Positions 34,964-46,545 of a stretch of DNA of 64,000 nucleotides are shown one piece after another. The position numbers and the translations under genes were made by a program. Position 1 is the first letter of the stretch, and each line of letters begins with the position of its first letter. The stretch is from the NCBI RefSeq assembly GCF_000003815.2, contig NC_049985.1:18437347-18501346 (forward strand). Reading direction: 5' to 3'. A model generated the notes under the pieces. That model ran no database searches, was not told the origin of the DNA, and worked only from the letters and a program-made list of their open reading frames with translations. This DNA comes from Branchiostoma floridae. Lineage: Eukaryota; Chordata; Leptocardii; Amphioxiformes; Branchiostomatidae.

Positions 34964-35506
34964 TAATGACGTGTAATGTTGAGAGACGTATAACACGATG
35001 TAACACCCACCGTGTAGGGGTGTGATTTTTAATGACGTGTAATGTGGAAAGACGTATAACACGTTGTAACACCCACCGTGTAGGGGTGTGATTTTTAATG
35101 ACGTGTAATGTTAAAAGAAAGACGTATAACACGTTGTAACACCCACCGTGTAGGGGTGTGATTTTTAATGACGTGTAATGTTAAAAGAAAGACGTATAAC
35201 ACGTTGTAACACCCACCGTGTAGGGGTGTGATTTTTAATGACGTGTAATGTTAAAAGAAAGACGTATAACACGTTGTAACACCCACCGTGTAGGGGTGTG
35301 ATTTTTAATGACGTGTAATGTGGAAAGACGTATAACACGTTGTAACACCCACCGTGTAGGGGTGTGATTTTTAATGACGTGTAATGTTGAAAGACGTATA
35401 ACACGTTGTAACACCCACCGTGTAGGGGTGTGATTTTTAATGACGTGTAATGTTGAAAGACGTATAACACGATGTAACACCCACCGTGTAGGGGTGTGAT
35501 TTTTCA
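34964..35506. repeat. 66/70-bp minisatellite, 8 units
   Basis: Units begin AATGACGTGTAATG with GAC at 34968, 35034, 35100, 35170, 35240, 35310, 35376 and 35442. Spacings are 66,66,70,70,70,66,66. The 70-bp form carries an extra AAAG in TTAAAAGAAAGACG. The three longer units are adjacent, indicating local spread. Each unit contains TGACGTGT and GACGTATAAC. Confidence 0.97.
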
Positions 35507-35722
35507 CAGGAAACCAGCATTAGTGTCAGCAGGGAAGAACTCGGTACCCAGTCATCTCGGGGATCCAAACTACATTAGAAACAACAGTAATTTATAGGCT
35601 GGTCCGCAGCAGCTTTAGATTATGCTGTCGTTATTGCTACAGTAACCTTGGCAATGATCGCATCACGAGCAATGGAACTTTGACGGGAACATTCGTCAAG
35701 AATTTAGGGAGTTGTGTGAGGG
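35507..35722. promoter_or_regulatory. Candidate regulatory island
   Basis: Unique, moderately GC-rich sequence directly after the minisatellite, with CGTTATTGCTACAGTAACC (an imperfect palindrome). Inferred only. Confidence 0.25.
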
Positions 35723-35767
35723 TTGGATAGATGGATGGGTGGATGGATGGATGGAAGGAGGGAGGGA
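35723..35767. repeat. (GGAT)n microsatellite
   Basis: GATAGATGGATGGGTGGATG followed by GATGGATGG and AAGGAGGGAGGG. Confidence 0.9.
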
Positions 35768-35819
35768 AATTCTTTTGGTTACATTATTGTCTAATGTATA
35801 ATTTTTACACATCTATCCA

Positions 35820-35998
35820 ATCTTTCTTCAGCTTATGAGTTGTTAAATTGTATTATTATCTGTTACTTTGGAGGAAGACTATGTATAAGCCACAAGGCTT
35901 TTTTCTTCCCCCCTGCATGTACTTTAATCCTTTAATTTGTTTTATGTTATCTTTTTTAAAGATTGTGCAAAATAAATAAAATAAAATAAATAAAATCA
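35820..35998 (+). mobile_element. Probable non-LTR retrotransposon 3' end
   Basis: A 3'-UTR-like block ends with GCAAAATAAATAAAATAAAA then TAAATAAAA at about 35966-35997. This tail style matches the fragment at 27541. No coding part remains. Confidence 0.5.
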
Positions 35999-36240
35999 GG
36001 GATGGAGGAAGGGATGGATGAAGGGAGGGATGGGTGGATGGGTGGATGGAAGGAAAGATAGATAGATTGATGGATGGGTGGATAGATGGATGGATGGATA
36101 GAGGGATGAGTGGAAGGAAAGATAGATCGATGGATGGGTGGATGGATGGATGGATGGATAGGTGTGTATGTGGATGGATGGATGGACAGATTGGTGGATG
36201 GATGGAGTGAGTGTGGGGGGATGGACGGATGGATGGATGC
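35999..36240. repeat. (GGAT)n / (GGATGGAT) microsatellite
   Basis: About 240 bp of GGAT-type repeats with GATA, GGGT and AAGG interruptions, starting right after a retroelement A-rich tail. It gives spurious His/Pro/Ser-rich frames on the minus strand. Confidence 0.95.
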
Positions 36241-36394
36241 AAGCATCAACCTGTGATGTTGCAGTACCTTAAAGCATGGCTAGTGGGCTACAAATTGTTT
36301 CATTGGGACCTCAATAACTACCCAGATAACAAATCCATCCAAAGGATCTGAAATTAAAGGTGCGAACACTAATTATAACCAAAAACAGTACTTC

Positions 36395-36500
36395 TTTAAT
36401 TTCTGGCTGCCCGATCAGTCAAGTGGGATAGGAAATGCACTTGCCCATTTGGCATTTTTATTTGCCCAGGACATTTGTGCTAGTGGACTTGTACAACCCT
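36395..36500. mobile_element. Truncated CAGGG-ended MITE
   Basis: The right end, read in reverse, is CAGGGTTGTACAAGTCCACT, matching the element at 29613-29940. The internal TTGCCCA motifs match too. The left end is missing. Confidence 0.55.
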
Positions 36501-36689
36501 GCTAAGAGCCAAGGGACTAAACTGGTGTACATGTGACCTAACCATGTAGGAATGCTGATGGTCCATATGGGAGACTACAGTGCACATAGCATTGAGATGA
36601 AACCTACCGACCTGACATCATCTCATGTCCTTGACTAAACTAAATACCTTCACCAAATCCCACAGAAACATCACCACAAAAAACAGGGC

Positions 36690-37260
36690 TTATTGCACCA
36701 TCGCAGGTGCGAATTCCTGAACAGAAAGGATCGGCACCAAAAAGGACAACGTTCCCATTTTGTGCCCGCTTTGATTGCAACATTTAGCCGGGAGGCTTGC
36801 GCTTTATGGACATCCTGGGACTCCAGCGTAAACAGAGATATACCCCGGGCGGCCATAAAGCATGGCCATTACCTGTATAATTCATGAACAGACGAGCTAA
36901 CTAATAAAGGACACAGAAACGGCCTCACCTGATCACACTCCAACAAAACGGTAATACTGCGTATCAGCGCCACAAGCGACAAAACTCACAGCCGGTTTAG
37001 CGTCCGCCCCTAAAACACACCTTCCACGGTCCCACATTCACGCAATTTTATCGCAGTCGCTTTTGATGGAAACGGCAGAAACCTCCCAGACACGGCTCGC
37101 AATTTTCTGAATCTCGCCAACCCCCGAGGATGTTTCATTCTGTGGCAGTATCCACACCCTAAATCATGGCGTCCTGCCGGAGTTTGGGGGGGAAGAATCG
37201 GGCGAACATCCGGTGAAGTCACGGAAATAAGGTGAGGGGTCGAAGCTGGGGAGAGGTTCT
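36690..37260. promoter_or_regulatory. Candidate conserved non-coding island
   Basis: About 550 bp of unique, CpG-containing sequence with GTATAATTCATGAACAG and CTAACTAATAAAGG AT cores. Opposing short open frames exist but lack protein features. The role is inferred. Confidence 0.3.
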
Positions 37261-37419
37261 GCTCACCGGAAATCTATACTGAACGGAGTGAACCTGATAA
37301 TGCCATTGGGGAAGGTATGGGAGGAATAGATGTGCATGTTATAGGGAAGGCATAGGAAGCTTGGCTAAAGTAAAAATAAAGATGTCCGGAAAAAAATGTC
37401 CGAGGGAATTGGCCTACTC

Positions 37420-37575
37420 TACTCTTGTGCCAAATTTCAGGTCATTCGGTCCAAGAACGACGAAGATGAATCAATTTGAAGACTTGACAGAAGAAGAAAG
37501 AAAGAAGCAGAAACATTACAAAGACAATTTATTTCACCACACCTGTGGTATGGCAGAAATATATAAAAAAATGAT
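37420..37575. mobile_element. Element tail fragment with terminal hairpin
   Basis: CAAATTTCAGGTCATTCGGT, GATGAATCAATTTGAAGA, GAAAGAAAGAAG and ATTTCACCACACCTGTGGT match the tail of the element at 11836-13180. The hairpin at about 37529-37562 keeps its pairing although its bases differ. The 96-codon frame across it is not a gene. Confidence 0.75.
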
Positions 37576-38031
37576 GATCTACACTCATGCCCAACACCAA
37601 ATTGCAAGGGAACATACAGATAACATAAAAAGTAAAGAATTACTAGCATAGATACATTTTCCCCCATATGTCATTATGGGGTTTTGCAAGGCAAGGAGGA
37701 ACGGGTTACCACGAAGTGTGGGATGTTACGGGGGAAATCGGAACTATTAATCAAATCAGCAGCCAGCTGAGTAGTAATGAAAAAGTAATGGCAACATTTT
37801 CTCCCATATTTCACGCCTGAATGCTCCATACAGTTAGTTGCATAACTGAGGTAGAGAATGACAATGCAGGACTGGATTGGATACGTGTGGCTAACTACTC
37901 AGTAATCATCACATTACTGTGGACAGCTAAGGAATGAAGAAAGAAAGAAATAGCACAAAATACTGGGAAAACAAGGTAATCAGATATGGCAGACATCCTC
38001 CTTTTAAATTCACCCATGCTAGTAAGTTGCT
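37576..38031. other. Unassigned non-coding DNA
   Basis: I see no gene or repeat. Confidence 0.3.
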
Positions 38032-38269
38032 TACTATGGATAAATGGATTTATGTTCGCAGTTTTTGCAGTGGCAGCTTCACCGTGAACATTTTTCCAAT
38101 GCAGTATGGGACAGTACAGTACTGTATTGTAAGTGCATGTAACACTTTTTTTACGTTCACAGGATGGCGCTACCGCTAACTCAAAACCACCACGAATACA
38201 TTTTCCTAATATTGCAAAAGTTACTGTAAATCCCTGAGATCTTACATCCATTTACAGTAAGTCTCAGTG
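38032..38269. mobile_element. TA-type MITE, family B copy 2 (diverged)
   Basis: ATTTATGTTCGCAGTTTTTG and GCTAACTCAAAACCACCACG match internal parts of the copy at 32222. The right end CCATTTACAG precedes TA at 38268-38269. The left end is decayed (TACTATGGATAAATGG). Confidence 0.75.
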
Positions 38270-38324
38270 ACAGACAAAACAAGACCACAGTATGTGCTGG
38301 ACGAAAGATACAAGAAATTGAAGT

Positions 38325-38540
38325 TCCGCTGTAGTACCGAGGATAGCTGCCAGGTGGCCCAAACTTGACCTTGACTTTTGTCTTCCCAGGACAAGCCCAC
38401 CTGCCAAATATCATCACAATCCATCCAGCTGTTCGTAGGTTATACTGACCGCAAATATCTGGAAACACAGACACACATAGAGACACAAAAACAGACACAC
38501 AAACACAACCCTGACAGACACCGATGTGGTTTGCTGAGGA
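38325..38540. repeat. Dispersed module of the 4160-5536 family
   Basis: CGCTGTAGTACCGAGGATAG, CCAAACTTGACCTTGACTTT, CACCTGCCAAATATCATCAC and ACAGACACACATAGAGACAC appear in the same order as in the large insertion. Confidence 0.75.
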
Positions 38541-38931
38541 ATGTATTGATTATAAGTTCTGCAGCTCTGAATAACCTGGACGGACGGACCGAATCGGCGT
38601 ATTGAGTATAACTCTCTAACTCTAAGGCTTACGGTCTGTGGCACAAACACGCACCTAGGAAACTTGGAAACCAGTAAATAGCTGTCCTAGAAATCTTAAT
38701 TATCTAGTATATTGGAATCATGAATTGTCATATAGCTATTGTAAACATCAACTTTGAGTAGAGTTGTATGATGATTTAAATATTCTGATATGAAAGCAAG
38801 AGTAAAGGAAACACTCACAGTCTGTGGCACAAAGATGAAGCTGTACACTTGGATGTATTAGACTGGAAAACACAGTTTCACTTTTAAAAAAAGTCCTGAT
38901 CATTCCTGTCCCAGTTGTGTTAGTTTGTGCC

Positions 38932-39140
38932 ACTTTCTGTTCAATACTTTGATGAACGAAGACAGATGATCACGGCACTATTTCTCTCTCACACGATCTC
39001 CAACAAACTGTGGGTGAAAGATAAAAATATTCCGCGTTCTGGCTGTGTTTGATTGTTGCTGCCTGATTCTGTTCACCACATTGATGAACGATGACAGATG
39101 ATTCTGACACTATTTCTCTCTCACACGATCGCCGGGAATT
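38932..39140. repeat. 132-bp tandem duplication, 1.6 units
   Basis: TTGATGAACGAAGACAGATG (38949) and TTGATGAACGATGACAGATG (39081) are both followed by CACTATTTCTCTCTCACACG. GTCTGTGGCACAAA also occurs twice nearby (38632 and 38820). Confidence 0.85.
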
Positions 39141-39599
39141 GGCAGAACCCCCGGCTTTCGCTCCAGATTATTCCTGATTAATCCCCACAAAGTTGATCTG
39201 CGGTAAAAGCTTTGTAATCAAGACTAACACTCTTGTTAACGCTGCCATATTGATCCCACCCTGTTGATTTCAGCTGGAAACAAGTACAATTTTTTTGGCT
39301 CTCACACACATACGTGTAGAGATGGTTTACTCTGAATTGGTGAAATTTTTTCCTTGTCTCGGCTAACAGTTGTGATGTCCCTCTCTGGAAGAAATCTTTA
39401 TGTCTCAATTATTGAGTTCTTATCATTCAAGTGAGCATTCTATAAATAATCACACTTTATCTCTTAGGCATCACAATGGACCTAAATCATGTTTAGTACT
39501 AGAACTAGTTGTAGTGTTACCATATCTAGTACATGAATTTTATTCACCTCTGTAGCATTGAACAGTTATTTGCAATTGGCATCTTTCCTAGAACCTTTA
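39141..39599. other. Unassigned non-coding DNA
   Basis: I see no gene or repeat. Confidence 0.3.
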
Positions 39600-39935
39600 A
39601 CGTTTCCCTTTCGGCATCAGTGGTGAAATATTCCTCCGGCTTCTAATAGCATCTTAGACATGCAGCTGAAGTAAGACACGCCGTAGATATGCACGAGGAA
39701 CCTTTGATGTTCTTAAAGGCGGCGGGAGATTTACGAGGGTACGGGGTGACCTTCCCGCGATCCCCGTGTTTCGGAGAGGGATATCGGCCGTAAATAACCG
39801 GCGCTATCTTCTGATGTCTTGTAAATGGACTTGTAGTGCATCAGCGAGAGGGGGAATGCTGCAGACGTCATCAAGGAATATTCCACAGTCGTGACTGACA
39901 TACAGGAGACGGGTTCATGCACTTGGACTTGAGAG
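39600..39935. promoter_or_regulatory. Candidate conserved non-coding island
   Basis: Unique, CpG-rich sequence (GGCGGGAGATTTACGAGGGT, GGCCGTAAATAACCGGCGC) between AT-rich flanks. Inferred only. Confidence 0.3.
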
Positions 39936-42317
39936 AGAGTGAAAAGGGAGAGAGTGATGAAAGAGATCTCAAACCAGTTTCGATCAATTAATCAACTCAA
40001 TGAAAAGAAGAGCTACTCTTCCACTGATGCTGAACTAACAGGGTGGTATATCACAGTTTTCCTCTCCATACTCAAATTGTCAAAAATCTTCAAGTAGTCC
40101 TCTTGCTAGAATTGTACATCAAAATATGAGAGAACCAACCAACCAACTTTTTATTTCAGATACCAACTGGCCAACTCTGCCGAAAAATCGTACTAAACAC
40201 TGCCGAAGACACTCAAAACAAGCCCCACAGCGCCTTCTGCTTGGACATTTAGCATGCATGAGCAGAAGGGAAACACACTTCAGCATTCACTTTACTCAAT
40301 GGGCAGGCACGTGTGACCACAGGGGGCAGGTACATGTACATTGTAGCCTCAGGCTCACACACCAAGGATACTCTCTTACACAAACGCTGGTATGTCAGTT
40401 GTAAGGTCATCTTACCAACCCCTGGACAGTAGAGCTGGTGCTTACAACTACAGCCTTGGTTTTCTACAGCCATGGTTTATTATCTACTTTGGGGTTTATG
40501 GATGCCTATAAAATAAAGAATATCCCTCATCACTTCATCAAACTGTATCTGTTTACATTCCTGTGCATTGGGGGTATCACTGAATCAGATACACTACTAG
40601 TACTACTATGTGAAGCATAAGTTTTTGCCCCCAAAAATTCAACAAGACATAGGACTCTACCATTACAAAGACCACAGGAAGAACAGCAGCTGTAATTAAT
40701 AAGTAACTGTAGAGTCAGATAAAGCGTAGTCTATATCATTAGGTGCTCTGTGGGGAGGGGGGTGTTCTCATCGCTACAATGCTACATCTTAGTAATGCCA
40801 AAAAAAATCAAGGATGAAGGAAGGCAACTATACAAAATCTGGTCTCCTCGCTACGAATTACACAATTGAGACTGGTTTGCCTACAAAGGATATGGGAAAT
40901 CAAATTCAAAATAGACTGCCTACACCTTATAAACCCCATCATGATACCACGGGCCTCCGTGCACAGTTTGACAAAAAATTTATGTCTAAGATTCACTCAT
41001 AAACAAAACGAAGCAGCTTGTTTTTGTAAACGATACATCCTGATTTCGTAACACGCAAAACAAACTCACCTAAATCTCCATATGTTGCTTGAACCAAAAT
41101 AATACGACAGGAAAGCACCCCCGTGTGCAGTTTTAGGCAGTTACCTCGGATGGAACAATGACATGTTCTTGCCTTGGGGGGACCAAGGCTGACAGAATGC
41201 ACTGTACATTCAGTTTGACTTTGCTGGGACTTAATTCCACAATATGAGGTAAGGAGGGTTTTTAATATCTTTTGCTCACAGTTGAAACGACTGTGGAAAT
41301 GCGGAGAAAGTCAGTCATGTTTGCAGTATGAGATGTTTGTGTGAGAGGTCACCATAAAAAAATAAACAACATCAAACCACTGAGCATATCTTATGATTTA
41401 CAGTACTCAAAGAAGCCTTGACATAAGGGCCCGGAAGACCACACCTTCCTACACACCTGACCAAACCTGTCTCACCAGGTGGGTTTAAATTTGATAACGT
41501 CACCACTTCATTCAACTCATACACAGGTAAAGGAATGAAGATGTGTAAGAATCTACAAGCAGATGCTGGGATGAAAAAATTGTGGTCAAAACCAAAGGAT
41601 GGTTATGTGTCAGACAAACATATGGTTGCCATTGAAAATGTTAAGATTTGCCATCCTAACATCTGCTTGGAGATAATCGCATGTCTTTTTTGTAGGCTGT
41701 GAAAACTTGTCTTTCCAGATTAGTCAATGCCTTAACTTAGAGCCCGTGAGTGTCCTTCCACTAACTCACACTGTCACCAGGGATGAGTTTCTCAATGGTA
41801 CCTTACGTCACCAGGCAAAAATGCCTACTGACTGGAGAAAGTATGCCTGAAATGCGTGAGGTTTAGACCACAACATCAGGAGAGCACGGTCGTCAGAAAT
41901 GTACACTGCTTCACAGGGAATGGGAATATTTACTTTTTTACAGGCACAAGTCAACTCTACTGGGGCTTACATGTACTTCTACAATGATTTAAGGGATACA
42001 CTGCTTATACTTAAAATGCTGGTTCTTGAGAAAGAATGTTCCAGAAATATGAAGTTGAACATGAAATCAAAGTCTGAGGGAAATTCTGTGCTGGGACTCA
42101 AATAGGACTATTAGTAGTATTAGGAGGCTTCTGAATTTATTAAGCATTGTTGGTCATTCTGAATTTACAATTTAGTGTTACCAGCATCCCCCCATGCAGA
42201 CCCTCATATGAACATGAAAACAAAGTCTGTACCTTGGATTAGTTGGGACATGCATGTTAAGGAAGTTTACTTTAAAGAAATAGGTACAATACAGGAGTTG
42301 CCAAGTGCATATTGATA
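39936..42317. other. Long unassigned stretch
   Basis: No gene, tandem array or paired transposon ends were recognised in about 2.4 kb. The open frames, none above 92 codons, lack protein features. Confidence 0.3.
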
Positions 42318-42680
42318 TTAGGCCACACCAATTTAATTTATTGGTTCACGGATTCGCTCGCTCCTATTTTTTGGAAGAAAAAAATAAAAATAAAAATTAC
42401 CACTCAGCAAATTTTCACCATTAATGAAACCATTCACCAACTTTCTGGTGTAGCAAACATAAAAACTGCCACTACTATTGTAATTTTCAGTGAACAGGTG
42501 CTGTTACTGTACAGTAATAGTGTTTTTGTACTTTTTTCAAGCTGAAAACTTTTTATTCTTTATGTTTTGGATTAGCCCTTACCTTTACCCCAACCATTTT
42601 ACAATTTTTATTTTGCCCTCTCGCTCCATATTTTTTATGAAAAAATCCGTGAACCAAGAAATTAAATTGGTGTGGCCTTA
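42318..42680. mobile_element. PIF/Harbinger-like MITE with TTA target duplication
   Basis: Left end GGCCACACCAATTTAATTT continues into TTGGTTCACGGATT. The right end is its reverse complement with few changes (about 34-bp repeats). TTA flanks exactly (42318-42320 and 42678-42680). The internal GCTCGCTCC/TCTCGCTCC blocks are not exact inverted repeats. 357 bp, no transposase. Confidence 0.9.
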
Positions 42681-42919
42681 GGAAGAGAGAAAAAAAAAAA
42701 CATTACAATGGATGGGAGCATGGCTTGGACAATCCACCATTCCATCCCAGCTTCCCAATAATGGACACAACACCTGCATGGAATGGCAATGGGGATGGGA
42801 GCCGGCAAGGATCAAAGTAGGAAACATTTTAAACTGATGCCAGAAGTGGCTGTAGAATAGTAATGATGTCAAACATATTATATATTCTCTCTGTGCCTGA
42901 CAAGGAAGTTAATGTCAGA

Positions 42920-43050
42920 AAGTTTGAAAATCAGAAGTATACCAATTCCAGTATGTTATCTACACAGCTAATCTTCTAATTTGTTGTTATTGCAAGTGAT
43001 TGTCAGTGTACCCCTCCAAACAAATCTCTAGACGATTGCTGTTTCAAATT
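42920..43050. repeat. Dispersed ~130-bp repeat, copy 1
   Basis: TATACCAATTCCAGTAT, TTATCTACACAG, TAATCTTCTAATTTGTTGTT and AAATCTCTAGACGA appear in the same order at 45636-45780. Confidence 0.85.
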
Positions 43051-43278
43051 ATTAAATGTGCTGAACTAAATATTTGTCGAAAATGAATAACATTTAGTAT
43101 TCAATGAAAAGCATAATCTCACAAAAGTCTACTAGACACAAAATCTCTGACAAAAATATACAAAGTTGTCCTCCAATAAAGCAATGAAATTTCTTCTATT
43201 TACAGTAATATCTGTGTAATGTTAGTGTCATCTTTGTGACCAATAATACAGACCAAGTTTTACCGTATCTCTCCTCTA

Positions 43279-43450
43279 TTAAAGCTATACTACGTAATAT
43301 TTGGACAATACAAAAAGTAGATTTTGGGGCGTGATGAACTCATTACCCCACCCCCTACTGAAGGGCTGGATTGGGCTGGAAGTTGTTGTTTACAGCCAAG
43401 AGGGTCTAACTCTGTTGGTCACTCAGATAAATTACGTAGTATACCTTTAA
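43279..43450. mobile_element. TTAA-flanked MITE (Kolobok/piggyBac-type target)
   Basis: AGCTATACTACGTAATAT at the left, and a right end whose reverse complement is AGGTATACTACGTAATTTAT, are flanked by TTAA (43279-43282 and 43447-43450). 164 bp. The 135-codon frame starting at 43324 overlaps it and is rejected as a gene. Confidence 0.8.
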
Positions 43451-44246
43451 AATCAGAACCAACAGAAGAACAACCAGCCTTTCCCCCATTTCTGTCTGCC
43501 CCTCTGATATTGGATTTGGACGGTCGATTCCCCGCTGTGCCCTGCATGATTAATTTGACAGGCAATGACCAGAATTTACAGCTACCAGTGGATACACCAA
43601 GCAAACGATCCGTCAGGACCTGTGGTTTCAATGTTCACTCCAATCTTACAATTTTTACCAAACAACAAATGGCAAAACCAAATATACAAGTACACTTACT
43701 GGCAACAGTCCATTTCTACCATATTCTGTAGACAATGGTGTACTTTAGTTTTACCCAGTTTGTACCAACTGTTCAAAACTGGTGTGTTACATGTGCACCT
43801 TAGGGCAGTATACCAGTTATGTAAAACAGACAAACAAATTTAAGAAGTTAATTTAAATTTGTTCTACTCTTCATGATTATAAAGACCATGTACGTGTTGG
43901 AACTCCAGATCAAGTAGCAAAAGGTCCTAAACAAATGTATGACTCAAACTGAATTTTTTATTTTTCATACCATAATTATAGGACAATGGATTGAAGTTGT
44001 TCACAAACAGCAAAGGGACACGTACATTTTACTCAAGTTCAAAAACTAATCTACGAGCATGACACAAGCTGACTCTATTCCGTCCCCTAGTCATTCTGAT
44101 GTCCATCTGCAGGCATTTCTGAGTCCACCCTGTAAGGGTTATGGATTTGCATCACGTAAAACTGATATCCCTGCGTGGGGAAATCGATGGGATGGTCCGT
44201 ACCACGGGAGTGATTCCCCCACACCACCCCGCCGGCATACTCATTA
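43451..44246. other. Unassigned non-coding DNA
   Basis: No gene is recognised. 44060-44240 is slightly GC-richer and unique. Confidence 0.3.
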
Positions 44247-44681
44247 CAGGGCTGGAAATACCACCTGCATATGCAGGTTAGTGCAGGTAAAATTGGAGCT
44301 GTGCAGGTATTTCTGGTGTCTACCTGCACCAAACCTACACTGGTCCATGTACTGGGTTTTATACATAAATGTCATATGATGTAGTGGAACAATTATGGAT
44401 CATTATTAGCTACATTAAGTGTTACCACCTATTAAGTATAAAAGAAAAAAATAGCAATGGTTTCTCAACAATTTTAGTTTGATCCATGATTTCTAAATTT
44501 AAAGTGGTGCAGGTAAAATTTGTCTGGTGCAGGTAATTTTCAATTTGTTATCTGCACCAGTTATGATCCAAACTTCCTAAATTCAGAGCGGTGCAGGTAA
44601 AATCTGTCTGGTGCAAGTAATTTTCAGCGTTACCTGCACCTCGTTAGTGAAGATATGCAGAAAAAAGTATTCCTAGCCCTG
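44247..44681. mobile_element. CAGGG-ended hAT-like MITE
   Basis: Left end CAGGGCTGGAAATACC and right end, in reverse CAGGGCTAGGAATAC, are inverted repeats. The interior holds two ~80-bp direct copies of GTGCAGGTAAAATTTGTCTG with GTTACCTGCACC in inverted orientation, so much of it can fold. No clear target duplication was seen, so the boundaries may be off by a few bases. Confidence 0.7.
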
Positions 44682-44689
44682 CATCTGTA

Positions 44690-45060
44690 CCGCCCCAGCC
44701 CGCGTATATCGTACAGAACCTCTCACAGCCGAAACCGCCCTTCCTGCTCGGTAATGGCGCTATTTCAGACAGTGAGAAATAGTTTTGTTACAGGCTCAAT
44801 TAGCCCCGAGTGTTCCTAATGGATCGGACTGTATAGCCACCAGTCCGCAACGTTTTCACTTCGGAGGGGTCAGCGTCAGGGCAGGTACTTAGACAGGAAG
44901 GAAACTTTTCCTAAAACACTTAGTTACACTTCTCTGGGTGAAGGACTGGTGTACTCAACAGCAGAGTGTCTCTCACGGTTCCCGACGATAGTTGACGTGC
45001 TTCAGACGCGTGCGACAGACGACCGCTCCACTCAGACACAACATGGCGCACTCTCTACAA
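44690..45060. promoter_or_regulatory. Candidate conserved non-coding island
   Basis: A unique GC/CpG-rich block with AATGGCGCTATTTCAGACAG and GGCTCAATTAGCCCCGAG. Regulatory role is inferred from composition. Confidence 0.3.
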
Positions 45061-45335
45061 GTACTTTCTACAGTTACTTCAGAGCAAAACGAGTCATACA
45101 TCAAATTTCGTAACTCTAGGACTGCAAGTGAATTTTAATCGTGACTTAGAACATATGGAAATGCATAATCTTACTAGTACTATGATAGTATGAAATAAAG
45201 TTTGATTGACTGATTGATTTATCGATTGATGTCATGACAGGTTAGTTATTTGGTTAATTGATTGATTGATTGAATAAATGATTGATCTGTTGATTGGTTG
45301 ACTGGCAGGTTGATTGATTGATTGGTTGCTGTTCC
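45061..45335 (+). mobile_element. Possible retroelement 3' tail followed by (ATTG)n
   Basis: GATAGTATGAAATAAAGTTT runs into TGATTGACTGATTGATT and further ATTG-type repeats to about 45330. An AATAAA signal followed by a simple repeat suggests a processed or non-LTR insertion. There is no coding part. Confidence 0.45.
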
Positions 45336-45635
45336 TCCTGATGAGTTGGGATTGATGTCCCTGCTGAACTCTGGTCAGGCCTCATTATCTGACTTCTAAG
45401 TTCTAATCTAGACCAACATGACAATAAGAAATAGAGGGTTGCAAGGAAAACTTGAATTGGACTGTGTTTACTTCGAAGGTGCAGATTTCCTCCTCAGACT
45501 GATCTCACTCTTCCAGTCCAGCATTTCAATATTTCATCTTTAATCAAGAAACTTAAGTTGGATTCTGAAGGCAAAATGGTTGCATATGAACCATGATCGG
45601 GTGGAAAACACACAAAGAGGAGGGCACTGCAACTC

Positions 45636-45785
45636 AAAGTTTGAAAATCTATTAGAATTATACCAATTCCAGTATTTTATCTACACAGTTAATCTTCTAA
45701 TTTGTTGTTGTTACAAGTGACATCTCTACCGTACGCCTCCAAAAAAATCTCTAGACGACTGCCGTTTCAAATTATTAACTGCAAC
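45636..45785. repeat. Dispersed ~130-bp repeat, copy 2
   Basis: Matches 42920-43050 across about 130 bp, with GTTTGAAAATC at the start and GCCGTTTCAAATTATTAA at the end. No terminal structure is visible. Confidence 0.85.
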
Positions 45786-45949
45786 TCCAAGGATGATGTG
45801 TACTTTTTTCTGCCTACAGTATCCACAGGCTTACTAAGGATCAATGCAGAGCAGTGCCCAATACAGGAAAACATTCCGCAAATCTCTGTGTATACATGTA
45901 CATCACTACACTTCAGATCAGCCAGGTGCATGTAAACTATTAGTCTGTG

Positions 45950-46085
45950 TAACAAAAACTCCGCTGTCCAGGGCCGTAACTGGCCCCTCCCTGCGGGGGG
46001 CCGGCGGATGTTTAGCGGGCTGCTATAAGCGAGATTTAATCAGGCTAGTAAACTATGTCCTTATTTAAATTAGCCATACTACTAA
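45950..46085. promoter_or_regulatory. Candidate regulatory island
   Basis: A short GC-rich block (CCTCCCTGCGGGGGGCCGGC) is followed by AT cores GAGATTTAATCAGG and TTTAAATTAGCC. Inferred only. Confidence 0.25.
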
Positions 46086-46364
46086 TATGCTGTTCATGAG
46101 AACATGATTTTTTCTTGATAAATTTTAAGAAGGGTCAAATATGACGGAACTAACTGCCCTGTATCTTTTATCTGATTTTTCCTCTTGCTCAGAATTCTAA
46201 GTAGAATTGTGACACTTGGAGGAGAGAATGGAGGCAGAGTCCATTTCTCTGGAGCTTAGAACAAAGGCTCCATTTCTCCGTAGCGTAATGAGACGAGCAA
46301 CTTCTCCACACCTGAGTACCACTTAGCAAACACATCACACCTCAGAAATCAATATTAATGGCCT

Positions 46365-46545
46365 TAAGGTTGGAGAAAGATTCTCAGGACCTTCCGTCAT
46401 GGAGGGGAAAACCATTACGTACGTAAGGTTGGAGCAGGACTCGCAGAGACCCTCAATCATGTCCGGGAGAACCATTACATACTATGGTTGGAGGAGGACT
46501 CCCGGGGACCTTCCATCATGACCAGGAGAACCATTTTGTACTTGA
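46365..46545. repeat. 59-bp tandem repeat, 3 units
   Basis: GGTTGGAG starts near 46368, 46427 and 46486. Each is followed by a GACTC..GGACCTTCC.TCATG block and a GAACCATTACGTAC-like block. Confidence 0.9.

Noticed and set aside
35856-36249. His/Pro/Ser/Ile-rich open frames of 97 and 128 codons
   Set aside because: They are translations of the (GGAT)n microsatellite.
37361-37651. 96-codon Lys-rich open frame
   Set aside because: It spans the conserved tail of a repetitive element also present at 13040-13180.
43324-43731. 135-codon open frame
   Set aside because: Its start lies inside a TTAA-flanked MITE and the peptide has no recognisable features.
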